Assembly: GCA_021808985.1 (NCBI GenBank)
Contig: JAKBAQ010000091.1
Location: 1 to 10,037, forward strand
Direction: 5' to 3'
Source: Pseudomonadota bacterium
GTDB lineage: Bacteria; Pseudomonadota; Alphaproteobacteria; Acetobacterales; Acetobacteraceae
Length of the DNA stretch: 10,037 nt
Translations under genes and position numbers: made by a program
Shown here: positions 1-6,391 of the stretch, in pieces
How the letters are laid out: each line of letters starts with the position of its first letter
Position numbering within the stretch: position 1 is the first letter of the stretch
Notes under the pieces: generated by a model
Told to the model about the DNA's origin: nothing
Databases searched by the model: none
The model's input: only the letters and a program-made list of their open reading frames with translations

Positions 1-735
1 GCGCGTGCCGGCTTCGGGCAGAATCCCCAGGCGGCGGGCAACTTCCTGATACGCCTCCTCGATCTTGCCAAGGTCGCGGCGGAAGCGGTCCTTATCCATC
101 TTCTCGTTGGTCTTGGCATCCCACAGGCGGCAATTATCCGGGCTGATCTCATCGGCCAGGACGATTCGCATGTCATCATTCTCAAACAGGCGGCCGAATT
201 CGATCTTGAAATCAACCAGCGTGATGCCGACGCCCAGGAACAGCCCGGTGAGGAAATCGTTTATCCGCAGGGTCAGGTGCACGATATCATCCATATCCGG
301 CGGGGTCGCCCAGCCAAAGGCGGTGATATGCTCCTCGGCCACCATCGGGTCGTTCAGCTGGTCGTTCTTGTAGTAATATTCCACGATCGAGCGCGGCAGG
401 CGCGTCCCCTCGGGAATGCCGAGCCGCTGCGAAAGGCTGCCGGCGGCGATGTTGCGCACCACCACCTCGATCGGAATAATCTCAACTTCCTTAATAAGTT
501 GCTCGCGCATGTTCAGGCGGCGGATGAAGTGCGTGGGGATGTTGATTTCCGCCAGCTTGATCATCAAAAACTCGCTGATCCGGTTGTTCAGCACACCCTT
601 GCCGGTGATGGTGCCCTTTTTTTGGGCGTTGAACGCCGTGGCGTCATCCTTGAAATATTGCACCAGGGTTCCCGGTTCGGGCCCCTCGAACAGGATTTTT
701 GCTTTGCCTTCATAGAGCTGCCGGCGGCGTGCCAT
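1..735 (-). CDS. purC: SAICAR synthase PurC, 3' end cut by window edge
   Basis: Phosphoribosylaminoimidazole-succinocarboxamide synthase joins CAIR and aspartate using ATP in de novo purine synthesis, in the cytoplasm. The 245 visible residues start MARRRQLYEGKAKILFEG, with the family's N-terminal YEGKAK at about 8-13. The two SAICAR synthase signatures are present: IPIEVVVRNIAAGS at 87-100 and LVDFKIEFG at 173-181, followed by ADEISPD at 194-200. The family is usually about 240-260 residues, so only a short C-terminal tail should be missing. The ATG at 733-735 is supported by a GAAGG ribosome site (complement of 744-748), 8 nt upstream. It is divergently arranged with the GGDEF gene. In many alphaproteobacteria purS/purQ/purL follow purC; that side lies outside the window. 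Confidence 0.96.
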   Translation of the reverse strand, partial: MARRRQLYEGKAKILFEGPEPGTLVQYFKDDATAFNAQKKGTITGKGVLNNRISEFLMIKLAEINIPTHFIRRLNMREQLIKEVEIIPIEVVVRNIAAGSLSQRLGIPEGTRLPRSIVEYYYKNDQLNDPMVAEEHITAFGWATPPDMDDIVHLTLRINDFLTGLFLGVGITLVDFKIEFGRLFENDDMRIVLADEISPDNCRLWDAKTNEKMDKDRFRRDLGKIEEAYQEVARRLGILPEAGTR

Positions 736-743
736 AGGGAATA

Positions 744-748
744 CCTTC
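744..748 (-). promoter_or_regulatory. Shine-Dalgarno site of purC (GAAGG)
   Basis: GAAGG on the minus strand, 8 nt before the purC ATG. It fixes the start at 735 and gives the usual PurC N-terminus. Confidence 0.6.
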
Positions 749-879
749 AGAATTTTTAACAGGAGCGGTCTATACCAACCAACCGCGACGAGCGCCATGG
801 CCGCCGCCGCATGGATGCTCCGCCCCCGCCGTCGTTGTCCGCTCTTTAAGCTTTTCATGCAAAGTTGCGCCCCAGTCTC

Positions 880-1845
880 ATGTCAGAATTGATCCATACC
901 GTTGCTGACCTTACCGATCTGCGGAACAAGGATGTTCTGGAGGCCGCCCTGGCGCGCGTGATCTTTGAGCTCGCCGAGGCATCTCGCCTGTCGATCTGGC
1001 GTGTGGTCAATGAGGGTGCCGACATCAAGCTGCGTGAGCGCGTATCCCTGCCCCCGCGGGCGGAGCAGGGCACGGAAATCCCCCTGCGCGCCGCCCGGCG
1101 CGAATGGCGGGACTGCTATGCCGGGCGCCGCCACATCTCCTGCCCCAGCGATGATGGTGAGCAGTGCCGCCATGTCTTTCCGCTTTGCAATGAGCGTGAG
1201 GTCATCGGCCTGCTGGAGCTTCTGCGCCCCTCGCGCCTGGCCTCCGGCCAGGAGCAAACGCTGCACGGCCTGCTGCGCGTATACCGCAACCATCTGGGAT
1301 TGCTGGATTATGGCGATCGTGACGAGCTGACCGGCCTGCTCAACCGCCGCACCTTCGGCACCTATTTCAAGCAGATCACCGCCGAGAAGGCCGTGCACGC
1401 GGTCATCGCGGTGATCGATGTCGACTTCTTCAAGCGCGTCAACGATCAGTTCGGCCACCCCTATGGCGACGAGGTGCTGATCCTGCTGGCCCGGCTGATC
1501 AGCCGGTACTTTGTCGGAATCGAGGGCGTGTTCCGCTTCGGCGGCGAGGAATTCCTGCTCATCCTGCCTGATATGAAACAGGAGCAAGCCTGGAGCCTGC
1601 TCGACTCCTTCCGCCTCGCGGTGGCGCAGGCGGCGTTCCCGCAGGTCGGCCGTGTCACCGTGAGCATCGGCTTCACCAAAATCAGGGTGGATGACAGCTG
1701 CGCAGCCGCCTTCGGCCGTGCTGACGAGGCGTTATATCTGGCCAAACACAGCGGCCGCAACCGGGTGAAATGCTATGAGGAGCTGGTGCTGGAGGGCTAT
1801 CTCGCCGGAAACCGCCATTCCGGCGGCGATATCGAACTGTTTTAG
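880..1845 (+). CDS. Diguanylate cyclase with N-terminal GAF-like sensor half
   Basis: Predicted cytoplasmic enzyme making c-di-GMP from two GTP. With the ATG at 880 it has 321 residues. Residues 1-140 look like a GAF-type input domain (inferred from pattern, not a firm match). They contain four cysteines (C79, C88, C96, C103) in a basic, hydrophilic stretch. The GGDEF domain follows: DELTGLLNRRTF at 148-159, metal-binding IDVDFFKRVND at 179-189, FGHPYGDE at 191-198, active-site GGEEF at 221-225, VSIGF at 261-265, and ADEALYLAKHSGRNRV at 281-296. The RxxD inhibitory site normally ending five residues before GGEEF is absent (V212 and E215 occupy the R and D positions), so feedback inhibition by c-di-GMP is unlikely. 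No EAL domain or membrane segment is seen. No clear ribosome site precedes it. An in-frame TTG at 865 would add five residues and is less likely. The C-terminus ends GGDIELF. Confidence 0.93.
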   Translation: MSELIHTVADLTDLRNKDVLEAALARVIFELAEASRLSIWRVVNEGADIKLRERVSLPPRAEQGTEIPLRAARREWRDCYAGRRHISCPSDDGEQCRHVFPLCNEREVIGLLELLRPSRLASGQEQTLHGLLRVYRNHLGLLDYGDRDELTGLLNRRTFGTYFKQITAEKAVHAVIAVIDVDFFKRVNDQFGHPYGDEVLILLARLISRYFVGIEGVFRFGGEEFLLILPDMKQEQAWSLLDSFRLAVAQAAFPQVGRVTVSIGFTKIRVDDSCAAAFGRADEALYLAKHSGRNRVKCYEELVLEGYLAGNRHSGGDIELF

Positions 1846-1853
1846 AGCGGGAT

Positions 1854-1892
1854 GGCATAAGATGGAATCGCGGCGCGATTGCATCTCATGCC
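1854..1892. repeat. 39-nt imperfect palindrome between convergent genes
   Basis: The left arm 1854-1871 (GGCATAAGATGGAATCGC) pairs with the right arm 1875-1892 (GCGATTGCATCTCATGCC) around a 3-nt loop. There are 16 pairs in 18, with mismatches at 1859/1887 and 1865/1881. It begins 9 nt after the GGDEF stop and ends 16 nt before the old yellow enzyme stop, both genes reading towards it. No T-run follows on either strand. It could be a bidirectional 3'-end hairpin (mRNA stabiliser or weak terminator) or one copy of a dispersed intergenic palindrome. Confidence 0.7.
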
Positions 1893-1908
1893 TCACTCCA
1901 CCGCTGAA

Positions 1909-2973
1909 TTAGGCCAGCGCCGCTTCCAGCGCCGGATAATCGGTATAGCCATGCGGCTCCGCCCCGTAGAAGGTCGCTGCATCCGGCTCATTCAGCGCCG
2001 CCCCGCGCCGGAATCGCTCCACCAGATCCGGATTGGCGATGAACAGCTTGCCCCAGGCCACCGCATCGGCCTCACCCGCGGCCAGCGCCGCCCGCGCGCT
2101 CTCCAGCGTGAAATTCTCATTGGCGATATAGATGCCGCCGAATATTTTCTTCAGGCGCGGCCCCAGCGAATCCGGCCCCTGATATTCCCTGGCGCAGATG
2201 AAGGCGAGCCCCCGGTCCGCCAGCTCTCCCACCACATAGCTGAACGTCCCCACCGGGTCGGAATCCCCAATGCCGTTGCCATCCATGCGTGGCGCCAGAT
2301 GCATGCCCACCAGGTCCGCCTCCCACACCGAGGTCACCGCATCGGTAACCTCGAGCATCAGCCGGGCGCGATTCTTAACCGGCCCGCCATACTCATCGTT
2401 GCGCTGGTTGCTGCTGTCCTGCAAAAACTGGTCCAGCAGATAGCCATTGGCGCCGTGGATCTCCACCCCGTCGAACCCCGCCATCTGCGCGTTCATCGCC
2501 GCCTTGCGGTAGGCTTCCACGATACCGGGTATCTCCCCGATATCCAGCGCCCGCGGCGTCACATAATCCTGCTTCGGGCGCACCAGCGCGACATGCCCCT
2601 TCGCCGCGATGGCGCTTGGCGCCACCGGCAGCTCGCCATTGAGGAACAGCGGCGCCGAAATGCGGCCGACATGCCAAAGCTGGGCGAAAATCCGCCCGCC
2701 CGCCCGGTGCACCGCATTGGTCACCAGCTTCCACCCCCGCACCTGCTCATCAGACCACAGGCCCGGCGTGTTGGCATAGCCAACCCCCTGCGGGCAGACC
2801 GAAATCGCCTCGGAAATAATCAGCCCCGCGCTGGCGCGCTGCGCGTAATATTCGGCCATCAGCGCATTGGGCGCGCGCTGCGCCACGGCGCGGGTGCGGG
2901 TGAGGGGGGCCATGACGATTCGGTTGGGCAGCGTGAGGCCGCCGAGGCTCAACGGGTCGAACAATGAGGGCAT
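1909..2973 (-). CDS. Old yellow enzyme family ene-reductase (NemA-like NADH:flavin oxidoreductase)
   Basis: FMN-dependent TIM-barrel enzyme of 354 residues, near the family's usual 350-370. It is expected to reduce activated C=C bonds (enals, enones, maleimides, sometimes nitro compounds) with NAD(P)H in the cytoplasm. Visible motifs: APLTRTRA at 22-29 (T25 near the flavin), SEAIS at 54-58, QLWHVGR at 98-104, and the substrate-binding HGANGYLLDQFLQDSSN from 173 with H173, N176 and Y178. NRRxDEYGG-like RNDEYGG lies at 191-197, and GKLFIANPDL at 308-317 near the phosphate site. Two positions that are usually Arg and contact FMN differ: H225 in VGMHLAP and K309 in WGKLF. AAAGGA lies 6 nt before the ATG. 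The gene lies 71 nt downstream of the channel gene and converges on the GGDEF gene. The physiological substrate cannot be told from sequence. Confidence 0.94.
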   Translation of the reverse strand: MPSLFDPLSLGGLTLPNRIVMAPLTRTRAVAQRAPNALMAEYYAQRASAGLIISEAISVCPQGVGYANTPGLWSDEQVRGWKLVTNAVHRAGGRIFAQLWHVGRISAPLFLNGELPVAPSAIAAKGHVALVRPKQDYVTPRALDIGEIPGIVEAYRKAAMNAQMAGFDGVEIHGANGYLLDQFLQDSSNQRNDEYGGPVKNRARLMLEVTDAVTSVWEADLVGMHLAPRMDGNGIGDSDPVGTFSYVVGELADRGLAFICAREYQGPDSLGPRLKKIFGGIYIANENFTLESARAALAAGEADAVAWGKLFIANPDLVERFRRGAALNEPDAATFYGAEPHGYTDYPALEAALA

Positions 2974-2979
2974 GATGCG

Positions 2980-2985
2980 TCCTTT
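2980..2985 (-). promoter_or_regulatory. Shine-Dalgarno site of the old yellow enzyme gene
   Basis: AAAGGA on the minus strand, 6 nt before the ATG at 2973. It supports the chosen start. Confidence 0.55.
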
Positions 2986-2999
2986 GAAAATGTGTCTGG

Positions 3000-3005
3000 G
3001 TTATA
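3000..3005 (-). promoter_or_regulatory. Possible -10 box (TATAAC) of the old yellow enzyme gene
   Basis: TATAAC on the minus strand matches TATAAT at five of six bases and sits in the AT-richer 71-nt gap between channel and oxidoreductase, 26 nt before the ATG. No convincing -35 box lies 16-18 nt upstream. A short hairpin (TGTGC/GCACA, 3018-3030) is close by. The gene could therefore have its own promoter. This is a weak call. Confidence 0.22.
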
Positions 3006-3044
3006 TGTAGGGTGGTGTGTGCGATGCACAATAAGCGCGCCGCC

Positions 3045-4067
3045 TTAGCTGATCCTGGGCGTGCTCCGCCCCGATCGGGTGATGACCACGACGCCATCCC
3101 CCGGCTCGATAATGGTGGCGGGCACCGGGCGGGTCAGCGTTTCACCGTTCTTGCGGTTTATGGCGATGACAAACAGGCTCCCCGCCGCCGCGCGCTCGGC
3201 CTTTTCAATGCTGCTGCCCGCCAGTTGGCTGTCTGCTGAAACCGCCATAACCTCCAGCTCCAGCCCCAGCGTGCGCAGCCCCGCCCCCAGCGCGCGCATC
3301 CGCCTTGTATCATCGGTAAAGCGCGAGGTCTGCGGAAACAGGATCAGCTGCGCGATCCGCTCAGCCCCGATATGGGTTGGCTCCACCACCGAGCTTGCCC
3401 CCGCATGCAGCAGCTTGCCCTTGGTGTTGGGCGAAACCCCGCGCGCGATGATCTCCAGCTCCTTGTTCAGGCTGCGCGCGGTCAGGGTGATGAACACGTT
3501 CACCGCGTCATTGGGCACCACCGTGGCCAGGGCGCGCGCCCGGTGCACGCCAACCTCCTCCAGCACGCTCTCGGCCGTGGCGTCGCCATGCCAGGTGGGA
3601 AACCCCTGCGCCGCCGCCTGCGCCAGCCGGGCCTCATCCAGGTCGACAATGACAAACTGCGCCTCGCCCGCCCGCAACTCCTCCGCCAGCGCCTCGCCGA
3701 TCCGCCCATAGCCGCAGATGATCACATGGCCGGACATTTTTTCGATCTGCGTTTTCATCCGCTTGGTTCCGAACAATTGCTGAATTTGCGTGTAGGTGAA
3801 GGCCTGCACCAGCGCGCCGGTGAGGAAAATGACCCCCGTGCTCCCCAGCACGATGGTGCCGATGGTAATCGCCCGCAACTCCGGCGTATCAATCGGGTGC
3901 ACCTCCTCATAACCGACTGTGAAGACGGTGATGACGACGAAATAGAACGCATCGGCCAGGCTCCACCCGGCCAGCACATAGGCGAGCGTCGCCAGCGCCG
4001 TGATGGCGATCATGTAAAGCAGCCCGGCGATCAGGTTCCGCCAGGGGCCGGAGGGCAGCCTGTTCAA
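3045..4067 (-). CDS. Two-TM potassium channel with cytoplasmic RCK (TrkA-N/TrkA-C) domains
   Basis: Predicted inner-membrane K+ channel subunit of 340 residues, expected to assemble as a tetramer. Order of parts: TM1 about 12-33, pore helix and filter about 38-58, TM2 about 66-90, then an RCK N domain from about 113. The RCK domain has the Rossmann motif GYGRIG (119-124), the acidic end of the second strand VDLDE (141-145) and GDAT (161-164). A TrkA-C-like ligand-binding domain lies at about 265-332. The filter reads TVGYEEVHP (50-58) where canonical channels have TVGYGD, so ion selectivity is uncertain. The start is TTG with no ribosome site. It comes 3 nt after the T-run of the gltA terminator. 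The next in-frame ATG (4013) would cut into TM1, so I keep the TTG. There is no partner transporter in the window. Confidence 0.9.
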   Translation of the reverse strand: MNRLPSGPWRNLIAGLLYMIAITALATLAYVLAGWSLADAFYFVVITVFTVGYEEVHPIDTPELRAITIGTIVLGSTGVIFLTGALVQAFTYTQIQQLFGTKRMKTQIEKMSGHVIICGYGRIGEALAEELRAGEAQFVIVDLDEARLAQAAAQGFPTWHGDATAESVLEEVGVHRARALATVVPNDAVNVFITLTARSLNKELEIIARGVSPNTKGKLLHAGASSVVEPTHIGAERIAQLILFPQTSRFTDDTRRMRALGAGLRTLGLELEVMAVSADSQLAGSSIEKAERAAAGSLFVIAINRKNGETLTRPVPATIIEPGDGVVVITRSGRSTPRIS

Positions 4068-4070
4068 CGT

Positions 4071-4101
4071 AAAAAGGCCAAGGGAGCTGCCTCCCTTGGC
4101 C
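4071..4101 (-). terminator. Strong intrinsic terminator of gltA
   Basis: On the minus strand GGCCAAGGGAG pairs perfectly with CTCCCTTGGCC (11 bp) around a 4-nt GCAG loop, followed at once by TTTTT (complement of 4071-4075). It begins 24 nt after the gltA stop. The channel start codon follows the T-run by only 3 nt. Confidence 0.9.
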
Positions 4102-4125
4102 CTTGCATGCGCGCCGCGTCCGGCA

Positions 4126-5439
4126 TCAGCCCCGCTGGTCTATCGGCGTATAGTCCCGCGCCGCCGCACCGGTATAAATCTGGCGCGGCCGACCGATGCG
4201 CTGCTGCGGATCCTCGATCATCTCCATCCACTGGCTGATCCAGCCCACCGTGCGGGCCAGCGCGAAGATGGGGGTGAACATGGTGGTGGGGAAGCCCATG
4301 GCCTTGAGGATGATGCCGGAATAGAAATCAACATTCGGGTAGAGCTTGCGCGAGACGAAATACTCATCCTCCAGCGCGATTCTCTCCAGCTCCATGGCAA
4401 GGTCGAGCATCGGCTCATCCTTGATCCCCAGCGCCCCCAGCACCTCGTAGCAGGTCTGCTGCATGATCTTGGCGCGCGGGTCGAAGTTTTTATAAACCCG
4501 GTGGCCGAAGCCCATCAGCTTCACATGGCTGTTCTTGTCCTTCACCTGCTCGATGAAGGCCGGAATATTGTCCTTATGGCCAATCTCGGCGAGCATTTTC
4601 AGCACCGCCTCATTGGCGCCGCCATGCGCCGGGCCCCAGAGCGAGGCAATGCCGGCGGCGATGCAGGCAAACGGGTTGGCCCCGGTTGAGCCCGCCAGCC
4701 GCACGGTGGAGGTGGAGGCGTTCTGCTCATGGTCGGCATGCAGGATCAGAATCCGGTCCATCGCCCGGGTGAGGATCGGGTTCTGCTCATAAGGCTCGGC
4801 CGGCACCGCATGGAACATATGCAGGAAGTTTTCCGAGTAGTTGAGGTCGTTGCGCGGATACACGAAAGGCTGCCCGGCATTGTATTTGTGCGCCCAGGCG
4901 GTGATGGTGGGGATTTTCGCGATCATCCGGTACGCGCTGATCTCGCGCTGGCGCGGGTCCTGGGTGTCGATGCTGTCGGGATAGAAGGCGGACATGGCGC
5001 CGACCACCGAGCACAGCATGGCCATCGGGTGCGCGTCGCGGCGGAAACCGTCCCAGAAGCGGCGGATCTGCTCATGCAGCATGGTATGGCGCGTCACCCC
5101 GTTGGTGAACACGCCAAGCTCCGCCTTGTTCGGCAGGTTGCCGAACAGCAGCAGGTAGGCAACCTCCAGGAAGGTGGATTTCTCGGCCAGCTGCTCGATG
5201 GGATAGCCCCGGTAGAGCAGAATGCCGGCATCGCCGTCGATATAGGTAATGGCGCTCTCGCACGAGGCGGTGGCGCCATAGCTCGGGTCGAAGGTGAAAA
5301 CACCAAGCTCACCCTGGAGCTTGCGCACATCGACGCAAGCCGGGCCGAGGGAGCCTGTCAGCACGGGCAGGCTGGCCGATTTGCCGTCATAGCTCAGCGT
5401 TGCGGTGCCGGCCTGCTTACTGGTTGCGGAATGAGGCAT
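4126..5439 (-). CDS. gltA: Citrate synthase, type II (hexameric class)
   Basis: Condenses oxaloacetate and acetyl-CoA to citrate, the entry step of the TCA cycle, in the cytoplasm. The 437 residues match the usual length (E. coli 427). The catalytic triad is visible: H272 in WGPAHGGAN, H313 in GFGHRVYKNFDPR and D371 in NVDFYSG. Oxaloacetate-binding HADHEQN is at 234-240. The N-terminal about 60-residue domain typical of the Gram-negative type II enzymes is present (FTFDPSYGATASC at 48-60), and the C-terminus reads RIGRPRQIYTG at 414-424. A GGAAGGTG ribosome site lies 7 nt before the ATG. It lies 172 nt downstream of the phosphatase gene, enough room for its own promoter. It ends with a strong terminator, so it is probably monocistronic or last in its transcript. 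Confidence 0.98.
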   Translation of the reverse strand: MPHSATSKQAGTATLSYDGKSASLPVLTGSLGPACVDVRKLQGELGVFTFDPSYGATASCESAITYIDGDAGILLYRGYPIEQLAEKSTFLEVAYLLLFGNLPNKAELGVFTNGVTRHTMLHEQIRRFWDGFRRDAHPMAMLCSVVGAMSAFYPDSIDTQDPRQREISAYRMIAKIPTITAWAHKYNAGQPFVYPRNDLNYSENFLHMFHAVPAEPYEQNPILTRAMDRILILHADHEQNASTSTVRLAGSTGANPFACIAAGIASLWGPAHGGANEAVLKMLAEIGHKDNIPAFIEQVKDKNSHVKLMGFGHRVYKNFDPRAKIMQQTCYEVLGALGIKDEPMLDLAMELERIALEDEYFVSRKLYPNVDFYSGIILKAMGFPTTMFTPIFALARTVGWISQWMEMIEDPQQRIGRPRQIYTGAAARDYTPIDQRG

Positions 5440-5446
5440 GCGGATT

Positions 5447-5454
5447 CACCTTCC
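5447..5454 (-). promoter_or_regulatory. Shine-Dalgarno site of gltA (GGAAGGTG)
   Basis: Strong purine-rich match on the minus strand, 7 nt before the ATG at 5439. It confirms this start. Confidence 0.7.
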
Positions 5455-5611
5455 GGTCGGTTTGAGGGGCTGTTTGTCTCAATAATAGTCTGGCATGGCG
5501 CGGACTAAGAGAGCGTTATTAAATCGCGCGTCACATGTAAAGGCGGGTTCTCGCGGTTGCAGCATATGCACGGCGCCGGCGCGGCGCGCCAATGGCAGGC
5601 CATCCCTGGCC

Positions 5612-6133
5612 TCAGACGATATCAGCGGGCTTGATAAAGCGTTGCAGGGTTGCGCCATGCGCGCCCAGCCGCCGCCAGGGGGTGGAAACCAGAAACTCCG
5701 CCAGCGCGGCGGTGGGGAAGCCGTCATGCAGGCGCACCATGTCCGGCTGCGAGCTGGCCGGCCCGGCAATCGCCAGCGCCAGATCGTGCAGCCCCGGATT
5801 ATGCCCGATCACCAGCGCGCTGCGCACGGTCTCCGGCAGCTCGCGCAGCAGCTCGCGTATCCGGTTCGGCGCGGCCATATACAAAGCGGGCAGGGAATCG
5901 ACATTGGGCCACTCATCCCACACCCCGGCGGCCTCCAGCGCGGCGAAGGTCTCCTGCGTGCGCACCGCCGTGGAGACGAGCACGACATCCGGCGCCAGCC
6001 CCGCCTTGCGCATGGCCGCGGCAATGGCCCCGGCCGCCTGTTTGCCCACATCGGTCAACGGCCGCTCATGGTCCGAGGGCGCGGCGTTGGCGGGAGCGGC
6101 TTTGGCGTGGCGGAGCAGAATCAGCTGATGCAT
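5612..6133 (-). CDS. SixA-like histidine phosphatase
   Basis: Member of the histidine phosphatase (phosphoglycerate mutase-like) superfamily, 173 residues, close to SixA size. The catalytic RHA motif is at 8-10 (LLRHAKA, phosphorylated H9). The superfamily pockets follow as RPLT (24-27), STAVRTQET (54-62, R58), the second catalytic His in VIGHNPGL (108-115, H111), and SixA-type FPTAALAEF (139-147). E. coli SixA dephosphorylates phosphohistidine proteins of the phosphotransferase systems. The substrate here is unknown, and no partner kinase or PTS gene is nearby. No signal peptide. The start ATG at 6133 has only a weak upstream ribosome site. An earlier ATG 16 nt upstream is out of frame. It is divergent from the DUF6134-like gene, with a 258-nt shared upstream region. 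Confidence 0.88.
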   Translation of the reverse strand: MHQLILLRHAKAAPANAAPSDHERPLTDVGKQAAGAIAAAMRKAGLAPDVVLVSTAVRTQETFAALEAAGVWDEWPNVDSLPALYMAAPNRIRELLRELPETVRSALVIGHNPGLHDLALAIAGPASSQPDMVRLHDGFPTAALAEFLVSTPWRRLGAHGATLQRFIKPADIV

Positions 6134-6333
6134 GAAGCCACTCTGCCATGCTCCGTCATGGATGTCGCCCCTCCGCCTTCACTTCAGCGTTCATCGTATA
6201 TTAACGCACCCCGGCCCGCCCACCGGTTAGACCGCACCTACCCGCCGGGCCACGCCCAGCGGGCGCTGGCGCCTGATGGCCGTGCGTCAATCCTGCTCCA
6301 GCCATGTTTTTGCGATCAATTTCATTGGCTTAT

Positions 6334-6353
6334 GTCGAATCAGCTGATTCGAC
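6334..6353. promoter_or_regulatory. Perfect 20-bp palindrome, candidate operator with two GANTC sites
   Basis: GTCGAATCAGCTGATTCGAC is self-complementary over all 20 bases, centred between 6343 and 6344. It lies 38 nt before the ATG of the exported protein gene and 200 nt before the divergent phosphatase start. Each half holds a GANTC site (GAATC 6337-6341, GATTC 6346-6350), the target of the CcrM methylase found in many alphaproteobacteria. A dimeric repressor site, a methylation-sensitive switch or a dispersed repeat are all possible. Confidence 0.55.
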
Positions 6354-6375
6354 CCAAACCAACATTGCTCTAACC

Positions 6376-6381
6376 AGGAGG
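6376..6381 (+). promoter_or_regulatory. Strong Shine-Dalgarno site (AGGAGG)
   Basis: Consensus AGGAGG, 10 nt before the ATG at 6392. It is the best ribosome site in the window and fixes the start of the exported protein. Confidence 0.75.
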
Positions 6382-6391
6382 CGGCAACATA

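Noticed and set aside
865..879. TTG at 865 as start of the GGDEF protein
   Set aside because: It adds only five residues without a better ribosome site; the ATG at 880 is the simpler choice.
1879..2967. Long plus-strand reading frame of 362 codons opposite the old yellow enzyme
   Set aside because: It is the mirror of a well-supported enzyme gene in GC-rich DNA. The translation is rich in Arg, His, Pro and Gln with no family pattern or ribosome site.
4729..5508. Plus-strand reading frame of 259 codons opposite gltA
   Set aside because: Antisense shadow of citrate synthase. No independent evidence for coding.
5455..5611. gltA promoter in the gap after the phosphatase gene
   Set aside because: TTTACA and TATTAT-like boxes exist on the minus strand, but none pair at 16-18 nt with both boxes good. 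A promoter is likely here, but I cannot place it.
3045..6133. Phosphatase, gltA and channel as one operon
   Set aside because: A 172-nt gap precedes gltA and a strong terminator follows it, so co-transcription is not supported.
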